A stretch of DNA of 64,000 nucleotides from Arthrobacter sp. MAHUQ-56 (GTDB lineage: Bacteria; Actinomycetota; Actinomycetes; Actinomycetales; Micrococcaceae). Below, piece by piece: positions 53,181 through 61,118 of this stretch. A program made the translations under genes and the position numbers. The number at the start of each line of letters is the position of its first letter. Positions within the stretch are counted from its first letter, which is position 1. The notes under the pieces are model-generated. The model saw only the letters and a program-made list of their open reading frames with translations, was not told the origin of the DNA and did not search any database. Location: assembly GCF_019710585.1 (NCBI RefSeq), contig NZ_JAIFZQ010000002.1:29464-93463 (forward strand), given 5' to 3'.

Positions 53181-54575
53181 TCAGACGTGCTTGAGCGGCT
53201 TGCGTGAGGTTTCCGCGGCGAACAGCACGGCTATCAGGGACACCGCCGACGCCGCCACCAGGTACCAGCCGGGAGCAAGCTTGCTCTGGGTCAGGCCGAT
53301 CAGCAGGGTGGCCATGAAGGGTGCGGTACCGCCGAACAGGGCATTGGAAAGGTTGAAGCTGACCGCGAATCCGCTGTAGCGGACCTTGGTGGGGAAGAGC
53401 TCGGCCAGGAAGCTGGGCAGCGTTCCGTCGTTGAGGGTGAGCATGCCGCCCAGCAGGATCTGGACCAGCACGATGACCAGGAAGTTGCCGGTGTCCAGCA
53501 GCATGAAGGCCGGAACCGTCAGCAGCATGAACAGCACGGAGGCGGTGATCAGCATCCGTTTGCGGCCGAACCGGTCCGAGGCCATGCCGGTGAGGAAGAT
53601 GAAGCCGATGTAGCTGGCCAGGGCGATGGTGGTGGCAAGGAAGGATTCGGTGGAGCCGAAGCCCAGTTCCGCCGAGAGGTAGGTGGGCATGTAGCTGAGG
53701 ATGACGTAGAAGCCGACGGCGTTGAGCAGCACGGCCCCGCAGGCGATCACCAGCTGCTTCCGGTAGGTCCGGAACATGTCGAACACCGGCGCCTTGACGG
53801 CCTGGTCCTCCTCCGCCGCGAGGGCACGGAACGCGGGGGTGTCCTCGAGCTTGGTGCGAATGTACCGGCCGATCAGGCCCATGGGGGCGGCGAGCAGGAA
53901 CGGCAGCCGCCAGCCCCAGTCATGCAGCTGTTCGGTGCTGAGGACGGAGCTGAGCAGTGCCGCGATCAGCGAGCCGAGGAGCAGCCCGGCGGCGGTGCTG
54001 GCAGGCACGACGGCGGCATAGAGTCCGCGCCGGTTGGCCGGGGCGTACTCCACCAGGAAGGCGGAGGCTCCGGCGTACTCGCCGGCTGCCGAGAATCCCT
54101 GGACGATGCGGACCAGCAGCAGCAGGACCGGCGCCAGGAGCCCGATGGTGGCGTAGCCGGGGATGAGGGCGATGCAGAAGGTAGAGACGGACATGATGAC
54201 GATCGACAGCGACAGGGCCTTGCGCCTGCCGACCTTGTCGCCGATGTGGCCCCAGACGAAGCCGCCCAGCGGCCGGACGAAGAAGGAAATGGCGAAGACC
54301 GCGAAGGTTGCCAGCAGCGCGGTCTGCCGGTCAGCCTCCGGGAAGAAGACCGAGGAGATGACGGCGGCAAGGTAGCCGTAGACGGCATAGTCGAACCATT
54401 CGACGAAATTGCCGATGAAGCTCGCAGTGACCACCCGGCGCCGTACATCTTTGCTGGGCACGTCGTAGCTGGCCGCTTCTTTGCTGGGCATGGCGCTGGC
54501 AGCGCCGGCGGGGGCAAGGCCGCTGGCGCCATCGGCAATGGCTCCTGCCCCGGGAAGGTTTGATTCGGTGCGCAT
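53181..54575 (-). CDS. MHS-family MFS symporter (probable creatine/betaine uptake)
   Basis: A 464-residue, 12-helix metabolite:H+ symporter. It starts at ASFIGNFVEWFDYAVYGYLA, with the loop 2-3 motif GHIGDKVGRRKALSLSI and RIVQGFSAAGEYAGASAFLV, as in ProP and related betaine, proline and citrate importers. Next to creatinase it likely imports creatine; this is inference. The first 40 residues are an unusual Ala/Gly/Ser-rich cytoplasmic tail. It starts the three-gene cluster, and a perfect 17-bp inverted repeat lies 23 bp upstream of its ATG. Confidence 0.9.
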   Translation of the reverse strand: MRTESNLPGAGAIADGASGLAPAGAASAMPSKEAASYDVPSKDVRRRVVTASFIGNFVEWFDYAVYGYLAAVISSVFFPEADRQTALLATFAVFAISFFVRPLGGFVWGHIGDKVGRRKALSLSIVIMSVSTFCIALIPGYATIGLLAPVLLLLVRIVQGFSAAGEYAGASAFLVEYAPANRRGLYAAVVPASTAAGLLLGSLIAALLSSVLSTEQLHDWGWRLPFLLAAPMGLIGRYIRTKLEDTPAFRALAAEEDQAVKAPVFDMFRTYRKQLVIACGAVLLNAVGFYVILSYMPTYLSAELGFGSTESFLATTIALASYIGFIFLTGMASDRFGRKRMLITASVLFMLLTVPAFMLLDTGNFLVIVLVQILLGGMLTLNDGTLPSFLAELFPTKVRYSGFAVSFNLSNALFGGTAPFMATLLIGLTQSKLAPGWYLVAASAVSLIAVLFAAETSRKPLKHV

Positions 54576-54597
54576 GTAACCACCAGTGAGAGTTGGA

Positions 54598-54614
54598 GTT
54601 GCAGAGATTGCAAC
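54598..54614. promoter_or_regulatory. IclR-type operator candidate 1
   Basis: GTTGCAGAGATTGCAAC (GTTGC-N7-GCAAC, arms in fact 6 bp) sits 23 bp upstream of the transporter ATG, overlapping its likely promoter or leader. Confidence 0.6.
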
Positions 54615-54744
54615 GTGGTTGTCTCAACATAGGTCGTGATACGCGCCACAGTCAATAGCTTTTCGAGTAACCGCACGCAATATTTCCAGCCCGAGACTGC
54701 GCAGGGAAGCACTGCGGGGCCCCTTCGCCCGATCGGCGAACCAA

Positions 54745-54761
54745 GTTGCAAGAGAAGCAAC
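54745..54761. promoter_or_regulatory. IclR-type operator candidate 2
   Basis: GTTGCAAGAGAAGCAAC, the same GTTGC-N7-GCAAC design, begins exactly 147 bp (14 turns of B-DNA) upstream of operator 1. It lies in the 306-bp gap between the divergent transporter and the next gene; nothing else of note is seen there. Confidence 0.55.
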
Positions 54762-54869
54762 ATCGTTGAGATAAGCGAGAGATCCTGATAGAAATCTGGA
54801 ACGGAAAGGGACACGCATCCAAGCAAGAAACAGGCCCAATGGCACAGGCCCCGATCGCCCCCGCGCGTG

Positions 54870-54875
54870 CATACT
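54870..54875 (+). promoter_or_regulatory. -10 box of leaderless promoter
   Basis: CATACT ends 6 bases before the ATG at 54882. No ribosome site. Confidence 0.4.
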
Positions 54876-54881
54876 TGCGGC

Positions 54882-55349
54882 ATGGACGACCACACAGCGC
54901 GAAAACCGGACCGGATCCTTCTGGCGATTGTCGGCGTCGTGGCTGTGCTGGTGGTAGTGGCGCTGGCCGTCGTCTTCTCCCGGGGCGGACCGGCCCCGCT
55001 GGATGAGGCCAGCCCGGCGGGTGTGGTCCAGCGGTACAGCGCCGCGGTGATCGACGGCGATACTGCCACCGCAGACTCCTACCTCACCGACGCCGCCCGG
55101 AGCACGTGCCGCGGTTCCTACCCGGGGGCGCCACGGCCCACGCGGGTGGTGCTGATTTCGACGACAGAGCGCGCCGATACTGCCACGGTGAGGGTCTCGC
55201 TGGTCCAGACGTCCCCGGGCGGCCCCTTTGGTTCGTCCGAGTATGAGTCCGAGGACGCCTTCTCCCTCATCAAGGTGAACGGAAAATGGATGATCGACCA
55301 AGCGCCCTACCCGCTGATGTCCTGCACGGGAATGCCGGTGAAGCAATGA
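54882..55349 (+). CDS. Single-pass membrane protein with NTF2-like extracellular domain
   Basis: A 155-residue protein: a cytoplasmic stub, one membrane helix (LLAIVGVVAVLVVVALAVVF, about residues 12-31) and an outer domain with the order PAGVVQRYSAAVIDGDTATAD ... FSLIKVNGKWMIDQAPY, as in NTF2-like/DUF4878 lipoprotein-type folds. Two Cys residues (CRGSY, SCTG) may form a disulphide. Its stop overlaps the ATG of the DUF5671-like gene (ATGA), so they are translated together. Function unknown. Confidence 0.75.
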   Translation: MDDHTARKPDRILLAIVGVVAVLVVVALAVVFSRGGPAPLDEASPAGVVQRYSAAVIDGDTATADSYLTDAARSTCRGSYPGAPRPTRVVLISTTERADTATVRVSLVQTSPGGPFGSSEYESEDAFSLIKVNGKWMIDQAPYPLMSCTGMPVKQ

Positions 55350-57094
55350 CGTCCCAAGTCGCCACCACTCCCCCGGGGGCGCCCGCCGGCGGAACACTGG
55401 CGTCCCTGCGCCGCCTGATCCTGTACGTCCTGCTGTTCGCCCTGGTGGTCATCATGGCTACCGGCCTCAGCGGGCTGCTGGAGCGGCTGTTCACCTCCGC
55501 CTCCATCCTGGTGTCCGGCGGCGTGGCGGGACTCGCACTGTCCCTGGCTTTCACCCTGATCGGCGGACCGCTGGCGCTCCTGCTCTGGTGGTTTGTCTGG
55601 CGCCGGCTGGACGACGAATCGGAGCGGACCGCCGCCGGCTGGGGCTTCTACCTGACCGCGATGTACGCGTTCTCGCTGATCCTCTTCACCACTTCCTTCC
55701 TGAATCTTGCCTCGTCCTTCATCGCCACCCAGAAAGCATCATGGGAGTCACCCCTGGCCAACGGACTGGTCTGGGCAGGCATCTGGCTGTGGCACCGGTG
55801 GATGTGGAAGCACCCAGCGAAACCGTCGACGCACCTGGAGGACGTGCGGGCCGTCGTCGGGTCCCTCTTTGGCCTGCTGCTAGGCGCAGGCGCAGGGATT
55901 GGCGCCCTCAGCGCCCTGCTCGACGTCGCCATCCGGGGCTTCCCGCTGACCGCAGCCTTGGAGCCGTGGTGGTACCCGGTGCTGCGGTCAGTGGTGTGGG
56001 CGGCCGGTGGAACCGCGGTGTGGTGGTGGCACTGGTTCCGGGAAGGCGGCCGGCGTTTCCAGACGGGCCTGGTGGACGCCGCCATGATCGCCGCGGGCAT
56101 CTTCGTTGCCGGCGCCGCGGCCCTGGGCGGCCTGGGCGTGGTGCTGTTCGTGCTCCTGCGGCTCGCGTTCGACCGGAGCGACCCGGAAAACCTGCTGCTG
56201 GAACCCTTGGCCCCCGCCATTGCCTCGGCGCTGATCGGCACCCTGGTGTGGCGCTACCACCGCAGCGAATCCGCGTCCCGCTCCGCCAGGACCAGGCGCG
56301 CCAGCCTCCTGGTGACCTCCGCCGTCGCGCTGGCGGCCGCCGCGTCCGGCATCGGCGTGGTGGTGAATGCGCTGCTGGCCGCAGCCGTGTCGCCGCTGGC
56401 CGGCAGTGCCACCCGCACCCTGCTCCTCGGCGGCATCAGTTCCCTTGTGGTGGGCGGCCCCGTGTGGTGGCTGGCGTGGAAGCCGCGGCACCAGCCGCGG
56501 ACTGCCGCCGAGATCCCGCCGGGCCGCCGCGTGTACCTCGTGGCATTCTTTGGCGTCAGCGCAGTAGTTGCGCTCATTTCGTTGCTGGTGATTGGCTACC
56601 GGCTCTTCGAGTTCCTGCTGGGCGACGTCTCCGGCGGCAGCGTCATCGACCGGATCCGGGCACCGCTGGGGCTGCTGGTGGCGGCCGGACTTGTCGCCGG
56701 GTACCACTTTGCCCTGTGGCGGCACGACCGGGAACTGCTGGCAGCAGAGGCTCCTGCGGGCAGGCGGGTGATTGAGCGCCTCACGCTGGTCTGCCCGCGT
56801 CCGGCGACTGTTGCCGAAGCCGAGGCACTGGTGCGGGGCGTTGCCGAGGCGGTCGGCGGGGCCAAGGTGACGGCCTGGTGGCGGGCGGACGACGGCGGAA
56901 CGGCACCTGTTGCGGCGTCCCCAGGCGTGGCGTCCCCAGAAGCCGCGTCCCCAGTCGCGCCGGACGTTGTCCGGCGCGTGGTGGCAGCGGTGGACGGTGC
57001 TGCGCTGGATGGCGCGCGGCACGTCCTGGTGGTCCTCGGACCGGGTGCGGGGGCGGAAGTCATCCCCTTGGCGGGCGGCGGGCGCAGCCGTTAG
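55346..57094 (+). CDS. DUF5671-repeat membrane protein
   Basis: A 582-residue polytopic membrane protein made of about five similar two-helix units (for example LRRLILYVLLFALVVIMATG, MIAAGIFVAGAAALGGLGVV, VYLVAFFGVSAVVALISLL), each followed by a Trp-rich stretch (PLALLLWWFVWRR, GPVWWLAWKPR). This is the DUF5671 pattern of unknown function. A soluble C-terminal domain of about 90 residues follows. That domain contains a 19-base stretch (56883-56901) identical to one arm of hairpin element B. It is coupled to the preceding gene. Confidence 0.82.
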   Translation: MTSQVATTPPGAPAGGTLASLRRLILYVLLFALVVIMATGLSGLLERLFTSASILVSGGVAGLALSLAFTLIGGPLALLLWWFVWRRLDDESERTAAGWGFYLTAMYAFSLILFTTSFLNLASSFIATQKASWESPLANGLVWAGIWLWHRWMWKHPAKPSTHLEDVRAVVGSLFGLLLGAGAGIGALSALLDVAIRGFPLTAALEPWWYPVLRSVVWAAGGTAVWWWHWFREGGRRFQTGLVDAAMIAAGIFVAGAAALGGLGVVLFVLLRLAFDRSDPENLLLEPLAPAIASALIGTLVWRYHRSESASRSARTRRASLLVTSAVALAAAASGIGVVVNALLAAAVSPLAGSATRTLLLGGISSLVVGGPVWWLAWKPRHQPRTAAEIPPGRRVYLVAFFGVSAVVALISLLVIGYRLFEFLLGDVSGGSVIDRIRAPLGLLVAAGLVAGYHFALWRHDRELLAAEAPAGRRVIERLTLVCPRPATVAEAEALVRGVAEAVGGAKVTAWWRADDGGTAPVAASPGVASPEAASPVAPDVVRRVVAAVDGAALDGARHVLVVLGPGAGAEVIPLAGGGRSR

Positions 57095-57107
57095 GGGCCC
57101 GTGTCAG

Positions 57108-57140
57108 CGGACGACGGCGGGCGCGTCCCGCCGTCGTCCG
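57108..57140. repeat. Hairpin-family element C (14-bp perfect stem)
   Basis: CGGACGACGGCGGG pairs with CCCGCCGTCGTCCG over CGCGT. It lies between two convergent genes, 13 bp past the first stop. Confidence 0.85.
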
Positions 57141-57152
57141 TCCTGCAACGCG

Positions 57153-57560
57153 TCAGGAGACTCCGGCGATGACTCCGTCGATGCGTGCCAGCAGGCCGGG
57201 CCAGCCGTTGCCCATCCCCTCGATGGCCTGCCGCCCCATGGGCGTGTCCAGGCGGAAGCCTGCGTGTTCGTGGTGAAGGACGGTGCCGCCGTCGACCGGT
57301 TCCAGCCGCCAGGTGATGGTGGTGTCCAGCATGCCTTCGGAAAAGAGGAAGCTGATGGACGTGCCGGGGTCCACGCTGAGGACTTCGCACTGTTGCTGGC
57401 CCCACGTGCCCATGTCCATGGTGAAGCGGTGGCCGACGACCGCGGAGATGTCGCCGGGCGCCCACCAGCGGGCCAGCAGTTCGGGCGTCGTCAGCGCGGC
57501 CCAGACCGCAGGGGCGGGGTGCGGGAAGCGGCGTTCGAGCCGGATGGCGTTCTCGGTCAT
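57153..57560 (-). CDS. SRPBCC (AHSA1-like) protein paired with ArsR
   Basis: A 135-residue START-fold protein: IRLERRFPHPAPAVWAALTTP, LLARWWAPGDISAVVGHRFTMD, GNGWPGLLARIDGVIAG. Such AHSA1-like proteins are very often encoded with an ArsR-type repressor in one operon, as here (4-bp ATGA overlap). They are thought to bind a small hydrophobic molecule; the ligand is unknown. Confidence 0.88.
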   Translation of the reverse strand: MTENAIRLERRFPHPAPAVWAALTTPELLARWWAPGDISAVVGHRFTMDMGTWGQQQCEVLSVDPGTSISFLFSEGMLDTTITWRLEPVDGGTVLHHEHAGFRLDTPMGRQAIEGMGNGWPGLLARIDGVIAGVS

Positions 57561-57871
57561 GTCGGTTTCTCCTCGTCCAAAAGGTCTGCCAGGGCATCCA
57601 GCCGCTGGTTCCAGTAGTGCTCGAAGTGCTTCACCCAGCCGCCGATTTCAGCGAGGGCGGCGGGCTGGAGGTGGTACACCCGGTTCCTGCCCTGCCGTTC
57701 CTCCCGGACCAGCCCCGCCTCACGGAGCACGGCGAGGTGCTCGGACGCCGCCGGGCGGCTGAGGTCCAGCAGGCCGGTCAGCTCTCCGGCCGTCCGTGGT
57801 CCTTGCCGCAGCTCGTCCAGGATGGTGCGCCGCGCCGGGTTGGACACGGCGGCGAAGACATCGTTGAGCAC
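57557..57871 (-). CDS. ArsR-family autoregulator
   Basis: A 104-residue winged-helix repressor: VFAAVSNPARRTILDELRQG, then LTGLLDLSRPAASEHLAVLREAGLV and the wing VREERQGRNRVYHLQP. It has no Cys and few His, so it is unlikely to sense metal. The GTG start is defined by TATACT 7 bases upstream, a leaderless mRNA. A perfect 16-bp palindrome 14 bp upstream of the start is the likely operator, giving autoregulation together with the SRPBCC gene. Confidence 0.88.
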   Translation of the reverse strand: MLNDVFAAVSNPARRTILDELRQGPRTAGELTGLLDLSRPAASEHLAVLREAGLVREERQGRNRVYHLQPAALAEIGGWVKHFEHYWNQRLDALADLLDEEKPT

Positions 57872-57878
57872 GCAGTGC

Positions 57879-57884
57879 AGTATA
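57879..57884 (-). promoter_or_regulatory. -10 box of leaderless promoter
   Basis: TATACT (minus strand) lies 7 bases before the GTG at 57871, right next to the palindromic operator. Confidence 0.6.
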
Positions 57885-57885
57885 T

Positions 57886-57901
57886 GTCGGAAATTTCCGA
57901 C
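57886..57901. promoter_or_regulatory. ArsR operator GTCGGAAATTTCCGAC
   Basis: A perfect 16-bp palindrome directly upstream of the -10 box of the ArsR-SRPBCC pair. It occupies the -35/spacer region, so bound repressor would block RNA polymerase. Confidence 0.7.
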
Positions 57902-57985
57902 GCATCAACGGGAACTGGATTTCACTGTCCCCCGTACTGCATCGGATGGTCCCGCGCGAGTCTAGCCGGGCCGCAGCGGCGGGAT

Positions 57986-57991
57986 TAGGCT
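57986..57991 (+). promoter_or_regulatory. -10 box of leaderless promoter
   Basis: TAGGCT ends 6 bases before the ATG at 57998. Confidence 0.5.
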
Positions 57992-57997
57992 GGGCGG

Positions 57998-58357
57998 ATG
58001 TTGACTATCGGAACGATCGTCCTCGGCGTCAATGACGTCGCCGCCGCTACAAACTTCTGGAACGCCGCCCTGGGCTATGTGCCGCGGGAGCCGCGTGACG
58101 AAACGTGGGTGACCCTTGCCCCGGCGTCGGGACCCGGAGCCCACCTGTCCCTCATGCTGAGCGAAACCCCGGTCCAGGACCACCCGCGGATCCACCTGGA
58201 CCTGTATGCGGAGGACCAGACAGCCGAGGTGGAGCGGCTGGTCTCGCTCGGCGCCAAACGCGTGGACTGGGATCTCTACCCGGAGGACCCCGACTTCGTG
58301 GTCCTCGCCGACCCGGACGGGAACCGGTTCTGCGTGATCGACAAGAGCCCGCGGTAG
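57998..58357 (+). CDS. VOC-family protein (single module)
   Basis: A 119-residue glyoxalase-fold protein: VLGVNDVAAATNFWNAALGYVP, ending in FVVLADPDGNRFCVIDKSPR, the common 'DPDGNRFCV' signature of this group. Probably a small ligand- or metal-binding protein; no specific role is known. It is followed after 30 bp by the persulfide dioxygenase-rhodanese gene and may be co-transcribed with it. Confidence 0.87.
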   Translation: MLTIGTIVLGVNDVAAATNFWNAALGYVPREPRDETWVTLAPASGPGAHLSLMLSETPVQDHPRIHLDLYAEDQTAEVERLVSLGAKRVDWDLYPEDPDFVVLADPDGNRFCVIDKSPR

Positions 58358-58387
58358 CCCTGCAGGCAGTTCGAGGAGGAACCGGGC

Positions 58388-59743
58388 ATGGAAGTCGTCA
58401 CCATCGAAACGCCGCAGTTGGGCGACCGCTCGTACCTTGTCCATGACGGCGAGGTGGGTGTGGTCATTGACCCGCAGCGCGACACGGACCGGGTGGATAA
58501 GGCCATCGCCGACGCCGGCGTGAGGATCACCCATGTGGCGGAGACGCACATCCACAACGACTACGTCACCGGGGGTTTGCAGCTGGCACGGGACCACAAC
58601 GCCGCCTACCTGGTCAGCGCGGAGGACAACGTCCCCTACGAGCGCCAGCCGATCTCGGACGGCGACTCCGTGCGGGTGGGACGGATGGTCCTCAAAGCCG
58701 TGGCAACCCCGGGGCACACCCACCACCACCTTTCCTACATCGTCACGGACGGCGACCGGCAGGCCGTGTTCTCCGGGGGCAGCCTGCTGTACGGCTCGGT
58801 GGGCCGCACCGACCTGGTGAGCGAGGAGGACACCGTGCCGCTCACCCACCACCAGTACGCCTCGGTGCGGAAGCTTGTGGAGGAAGCGGGCACGGATGCC
58901 GGGCTCTACCCGACGCACGGGTTCGGTTCCTTCTGCTCCTCCGGCCCGGCCAGCGGGGCGGAGTCCTCCACCATCGGCGAGCAGCTGGCGGAGAACCACG
59001 CCCTCACGGACCCCGACGAGGAGCACTTTGTCCGCGAACTGATCCACAACCTCACGGCCTACCCCTCCTATTACGCGCACATGGCCCCGATCAACCTGGC
59101 AGGGCCCACGGCACCGGATCTGGACGTGCCCGATTCCTTGGACGGGGAAGAGCTCGCCGCCCGCCTCGAGCGGGGCGAGTGGGTGGTGGATCTGAGGAAC
59201 CGCATCGCCTTTGCCGGCAACCACCTTCGCGGCAGCGTCAGCTTCGAGTATGGCGACGGCACCAAGTTCACCGCTTTCCTTGGCTGGGTGCTGCCGTGGC
59301 ACGAAAAGCTGACACTCGTGGGTGAGCGCCAGGACGTGGAGGACGCCATCCGGGATCTCTCACGCATCGGCATCGACAACCCGGACGCGGCCATCGGTGC
59401 CGGACCTGCGGACCTGGCTCCCGGGGCCGCCACCTCCTCCTATGAGAGCGTGGGCTGGCAGGAGGTGCTGCAACGGCCGAAGGAGGACCGAATTCTCGAT
59501 GTCCGCCGCACCGATGAGTTCGAGGAGTCCCATATCCAGGACGCCGTCAACATACCGCTTCACGAGCTGCTCCGGCGGATGGACGAGGTGCCCGCCGGGC
59601 GGCTGTGGGTGCACTGCGGCTCCGGCTACCGCTCGGCCGTGGCGGCGAGCCTCCTGCAGCGCGCCGGCCGGGACGTGGTCCATGTCGATGCGAAGTTCCG
59701 CCATGCAGAGGAGGCCGGGCTCACCCTGGTGCGCCACCAGTGA
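58388..59743 (+). CDS. Persulfide dioxygenase-like MBL protein fused to rhodanese
   Basis: A 451-residue fusion. Residues 1-240 are a metallo-beta-lactamase fold of the ETHE1/persulfide dioxygenase type (ETHIHNDYVTGG, PGHTHHHLSYI). The final HxHxDH His is replaced by Tyr, as in several sulfur enzymes. A degenerate rhodanese domain follows (VVDLRNRIAFAGN). An active rhodanese ends the protein, with catalytic Cys in VHCGSGYRSAVA. This layout recalls Staphylococcus CstB and suggests sulfide or persulfide detoxification. Ribosome site GAGGAGGAA. Element D follows. Confidence 0.9.
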   Translation: MEVVTIETPQLGDRSYLVHDGEVGVVIDPQRDTDRVDKAIADAGVRITHVAETHIHNDYVTGGLQLARDHNAAYLVSAEDNVPYERQPISDGDSVRVGRMVLKAVATPGHTHHHLSYIVTDGDRQAVFSGGSLLYGSVGRTDLVSEEDTVPLTHHQYASVRKLVEEAGTDAGLYPTHGFGSFCSSGPASGAESSTIGEQLAENHALTDPDEEHFVRELIHNLTAYPSYYAHMAPINLAGPTAPDLDVPDSLDGEELAARLERGEWVVDLRNRIAFAGNHLRGSVSFEYGDGTKFTAFLGWVLPWHEKLTLVGERQDVEDAIRDLSRIGIDNPDAAIGAGPADLAPGAATSSYESVGWQEVLQRPKEDRILDVRRTDEFEESHIQDAVNIPLHELLRRMDEVPAGRLWVHCGSGYRSAVAASLLQRAGRDVVHVDAKFRHAEEAGLTLVRHQ

Positions 59744-59747
59744 GGAG

Positions 59748-59783
59748 CGGACGACGGCGGGTGGGCGCGCCCGCCGTCGTCCG
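59748..59783. repeat. Hairpin-family element D (14-bp perfect stem)
   Basis: CGGACGACGGCGGG pairs with CCCGCCGTCGTCCG over TGGGCGCG, 4 bp past the rhodanese stop and followed by a short T-run (TTTCC). The next gene is on the same strand. Confidence 0.85.
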
Positions 59784-59830
59784 TTTCCGTGTCGCTCCAT
59801 GTTGTGGTCGCCGGTACCCCGTGTTGCTGG

Positions 59831-59836
59831 CACACT
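59831..59836 (+). promoter_or_regulatory. Possible -10 box of leaderless promoter
   Basis: CACACT ends 6 bases before the ATG at 59843; a weaker match than the others. Confidence 0.3.
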
Positions 59837-59842
59837 GGCCCA

Positions 59843-61081
59843 ATGAACGCCGCACTCACACCTTCGCGCCGGCCCGGCATCCGTGCCGCGATGTTTGTCG
59901 ATTTCGACAATGTCTTCACAGGCCTGCAAGCGCTGGACCCGCAGGCGGCAAAGCGGTTCGCGGAGGACCCCAAACACTGGGCCGACGCGCTGTCCGGCGG
60001 TGGATCCGGAGAGGGGGCACGGCGCTTCCTGATCCGCAACTGCTACCTGAACCCCATGGTGTACTCGAAGTACCGCACGTATTGGACCCGCGCCGGATTC
60101 CGGGTGATCGACTGCCCCTCCCTGACGCAAAGGGGGAAGAGCAGCACGGACATCAACCTGGTGCTCGATGCCATGGACGCCCTCTCCGGAAGCGGCGGCA
60201 TCGAGGAGTTCTTCATCGCCTCGGCCGATGCCGACTTCACGTCCCTGATCCAGCGGTTCCGCGCGGCCGACCGGATGACCACCGTCATTGCTGCCGGTGC
60301 AGTCGCCTTCGCCTACCGGGAGATGGCGGACCACGTGGTGGAGTCGCATGACTTCGTGGCGATCCTTAACGGCACCACGGCCGAACCGGTGCACGCTGTT
60401 GCTTCCGGGAAGCAGCCGGAGGCCGCTGCGGCAGCCACGACGAAGGCAAGAACCTTGTCGCCCGCTGTCCGCGAGGTGGCAGAGTTCATCCGGTCCGCCC
60501 CTGGCCCGGTGGTGGGTGCGATGGTCGCCCACCGGGCGCTCACTGCCGACCCTTCGTTGAAGACGGACTGGGGCGGCTTTGGAAAGTTTGGGACGTGGGT
60601 ATCCCAGATCGGGAAGAACGTTGAGTATTCGGCGGCGCAGGGTGGCTGGGTCTGGGACTCGAAGCGGTTCTCGTTCGAAGATGTTCCCGTCCCCGCCGAT
60701 GTCCAGCAGGGGGTGGAGGAGCGGGTTACCCGGGTGACGGACGTGCCGGCGCTTTCGGCAGCCCAGTTCCGGCAGATCTTCGAGGCCATGGCAGAACGGC
60801 TGCGGGAGCAACCGCCCCTAAGCCGGACTGAACTGTCCCGGCAGGTGCGGGACGATTGCGTCAATGCCGGGCACCCGGTTTCGCGCAGTGCCGTCAGCTT
60901 TGTCCTGCAGGGCCTCGCCTACGCCAACTTCCAGCTCACCGACCAGGCAACAGCGCAGGAGTTGGCGGCAGCATGGACCCAAAACGTGGAAGAACTATGC
61001 CGCGTGGCGCTGCTGGAGTTCGACGCCGCAGAGAAGCAGGCCGTCCGCCGCTGGGCCAGCGGCGGACTCCTGGACAGCTGA
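59843..61081 (+). CDS. NYN-domain (LabA-like) putative RNase with OST-HTH-like repeats
   Basis: A 412-residue protein. The N-terminal NYN (PIN-fold, LabA-like) domain has the acidic residues of a metal-dependent nuclease: Asp20 and Asp22 in FVDFDN, Asp in SSTDINLVLD and in ASADADF. Two winged-helix-like regions follow (about residues 205-272, VREVAEFIRSAPGPVVGAMV, and 302-365, AQFRQIFEAMAERLRE). They resemble OST-HTH/LOTUS modules, which bind RNA. The combination suggests an RNA-cleaving or RNA-silencing factor. ATG 59843 is where the NYN fold starts; the frame is open from 59789. Confidence 0.82.
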   Translation: MNAALTPSRRPGIRAAMFVDFDNVFTGLQALDPQAAKRFAEDPKHWADALSGGGSGEGARRFLIRNCYLNPMVYSKYRTYWTRAGFRVIDCPSLTQRGKSSTDINLVLDAMDALSGSGGIEEFFIASADADFTSLIQRFRAADRMTTVIAAGAVAFAYREMADHVVESHDFVAILNGTTAEPVHAVASGKQPEAAAAATTKARTLSPAVREVAEFIRSAPGPVVGAMVAHRALTADPSLKTDWGGFGKFGTWVSQIGKNVEYSAAQGGWVWDSKRFSFEDVPVPADVQQGVEERVTRVTDVPALSAAQFRQIFEAMAERLREQPPLSRTELSRQVRDDCVNAGHPVSRSAVSFVLQGLAYANFQLTDQATAQELAAAWTQNVEELCRVALLEFDAAEKQAVRRWASGGLLDS

Positions 61082-61105
61082 TCCCGCCGCACCCCGGGCA
61101 GCGGG

Positions 61106-61111
61106 TACATT
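61106..61111 (+). promoter_or_regulatory. -10 box of leaderless promoter
   Basis: TACATT lies 7 bases before the ATG at 61119. Confidence 0.45.
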
Positions 61112-61118
61112 GGGGGCG

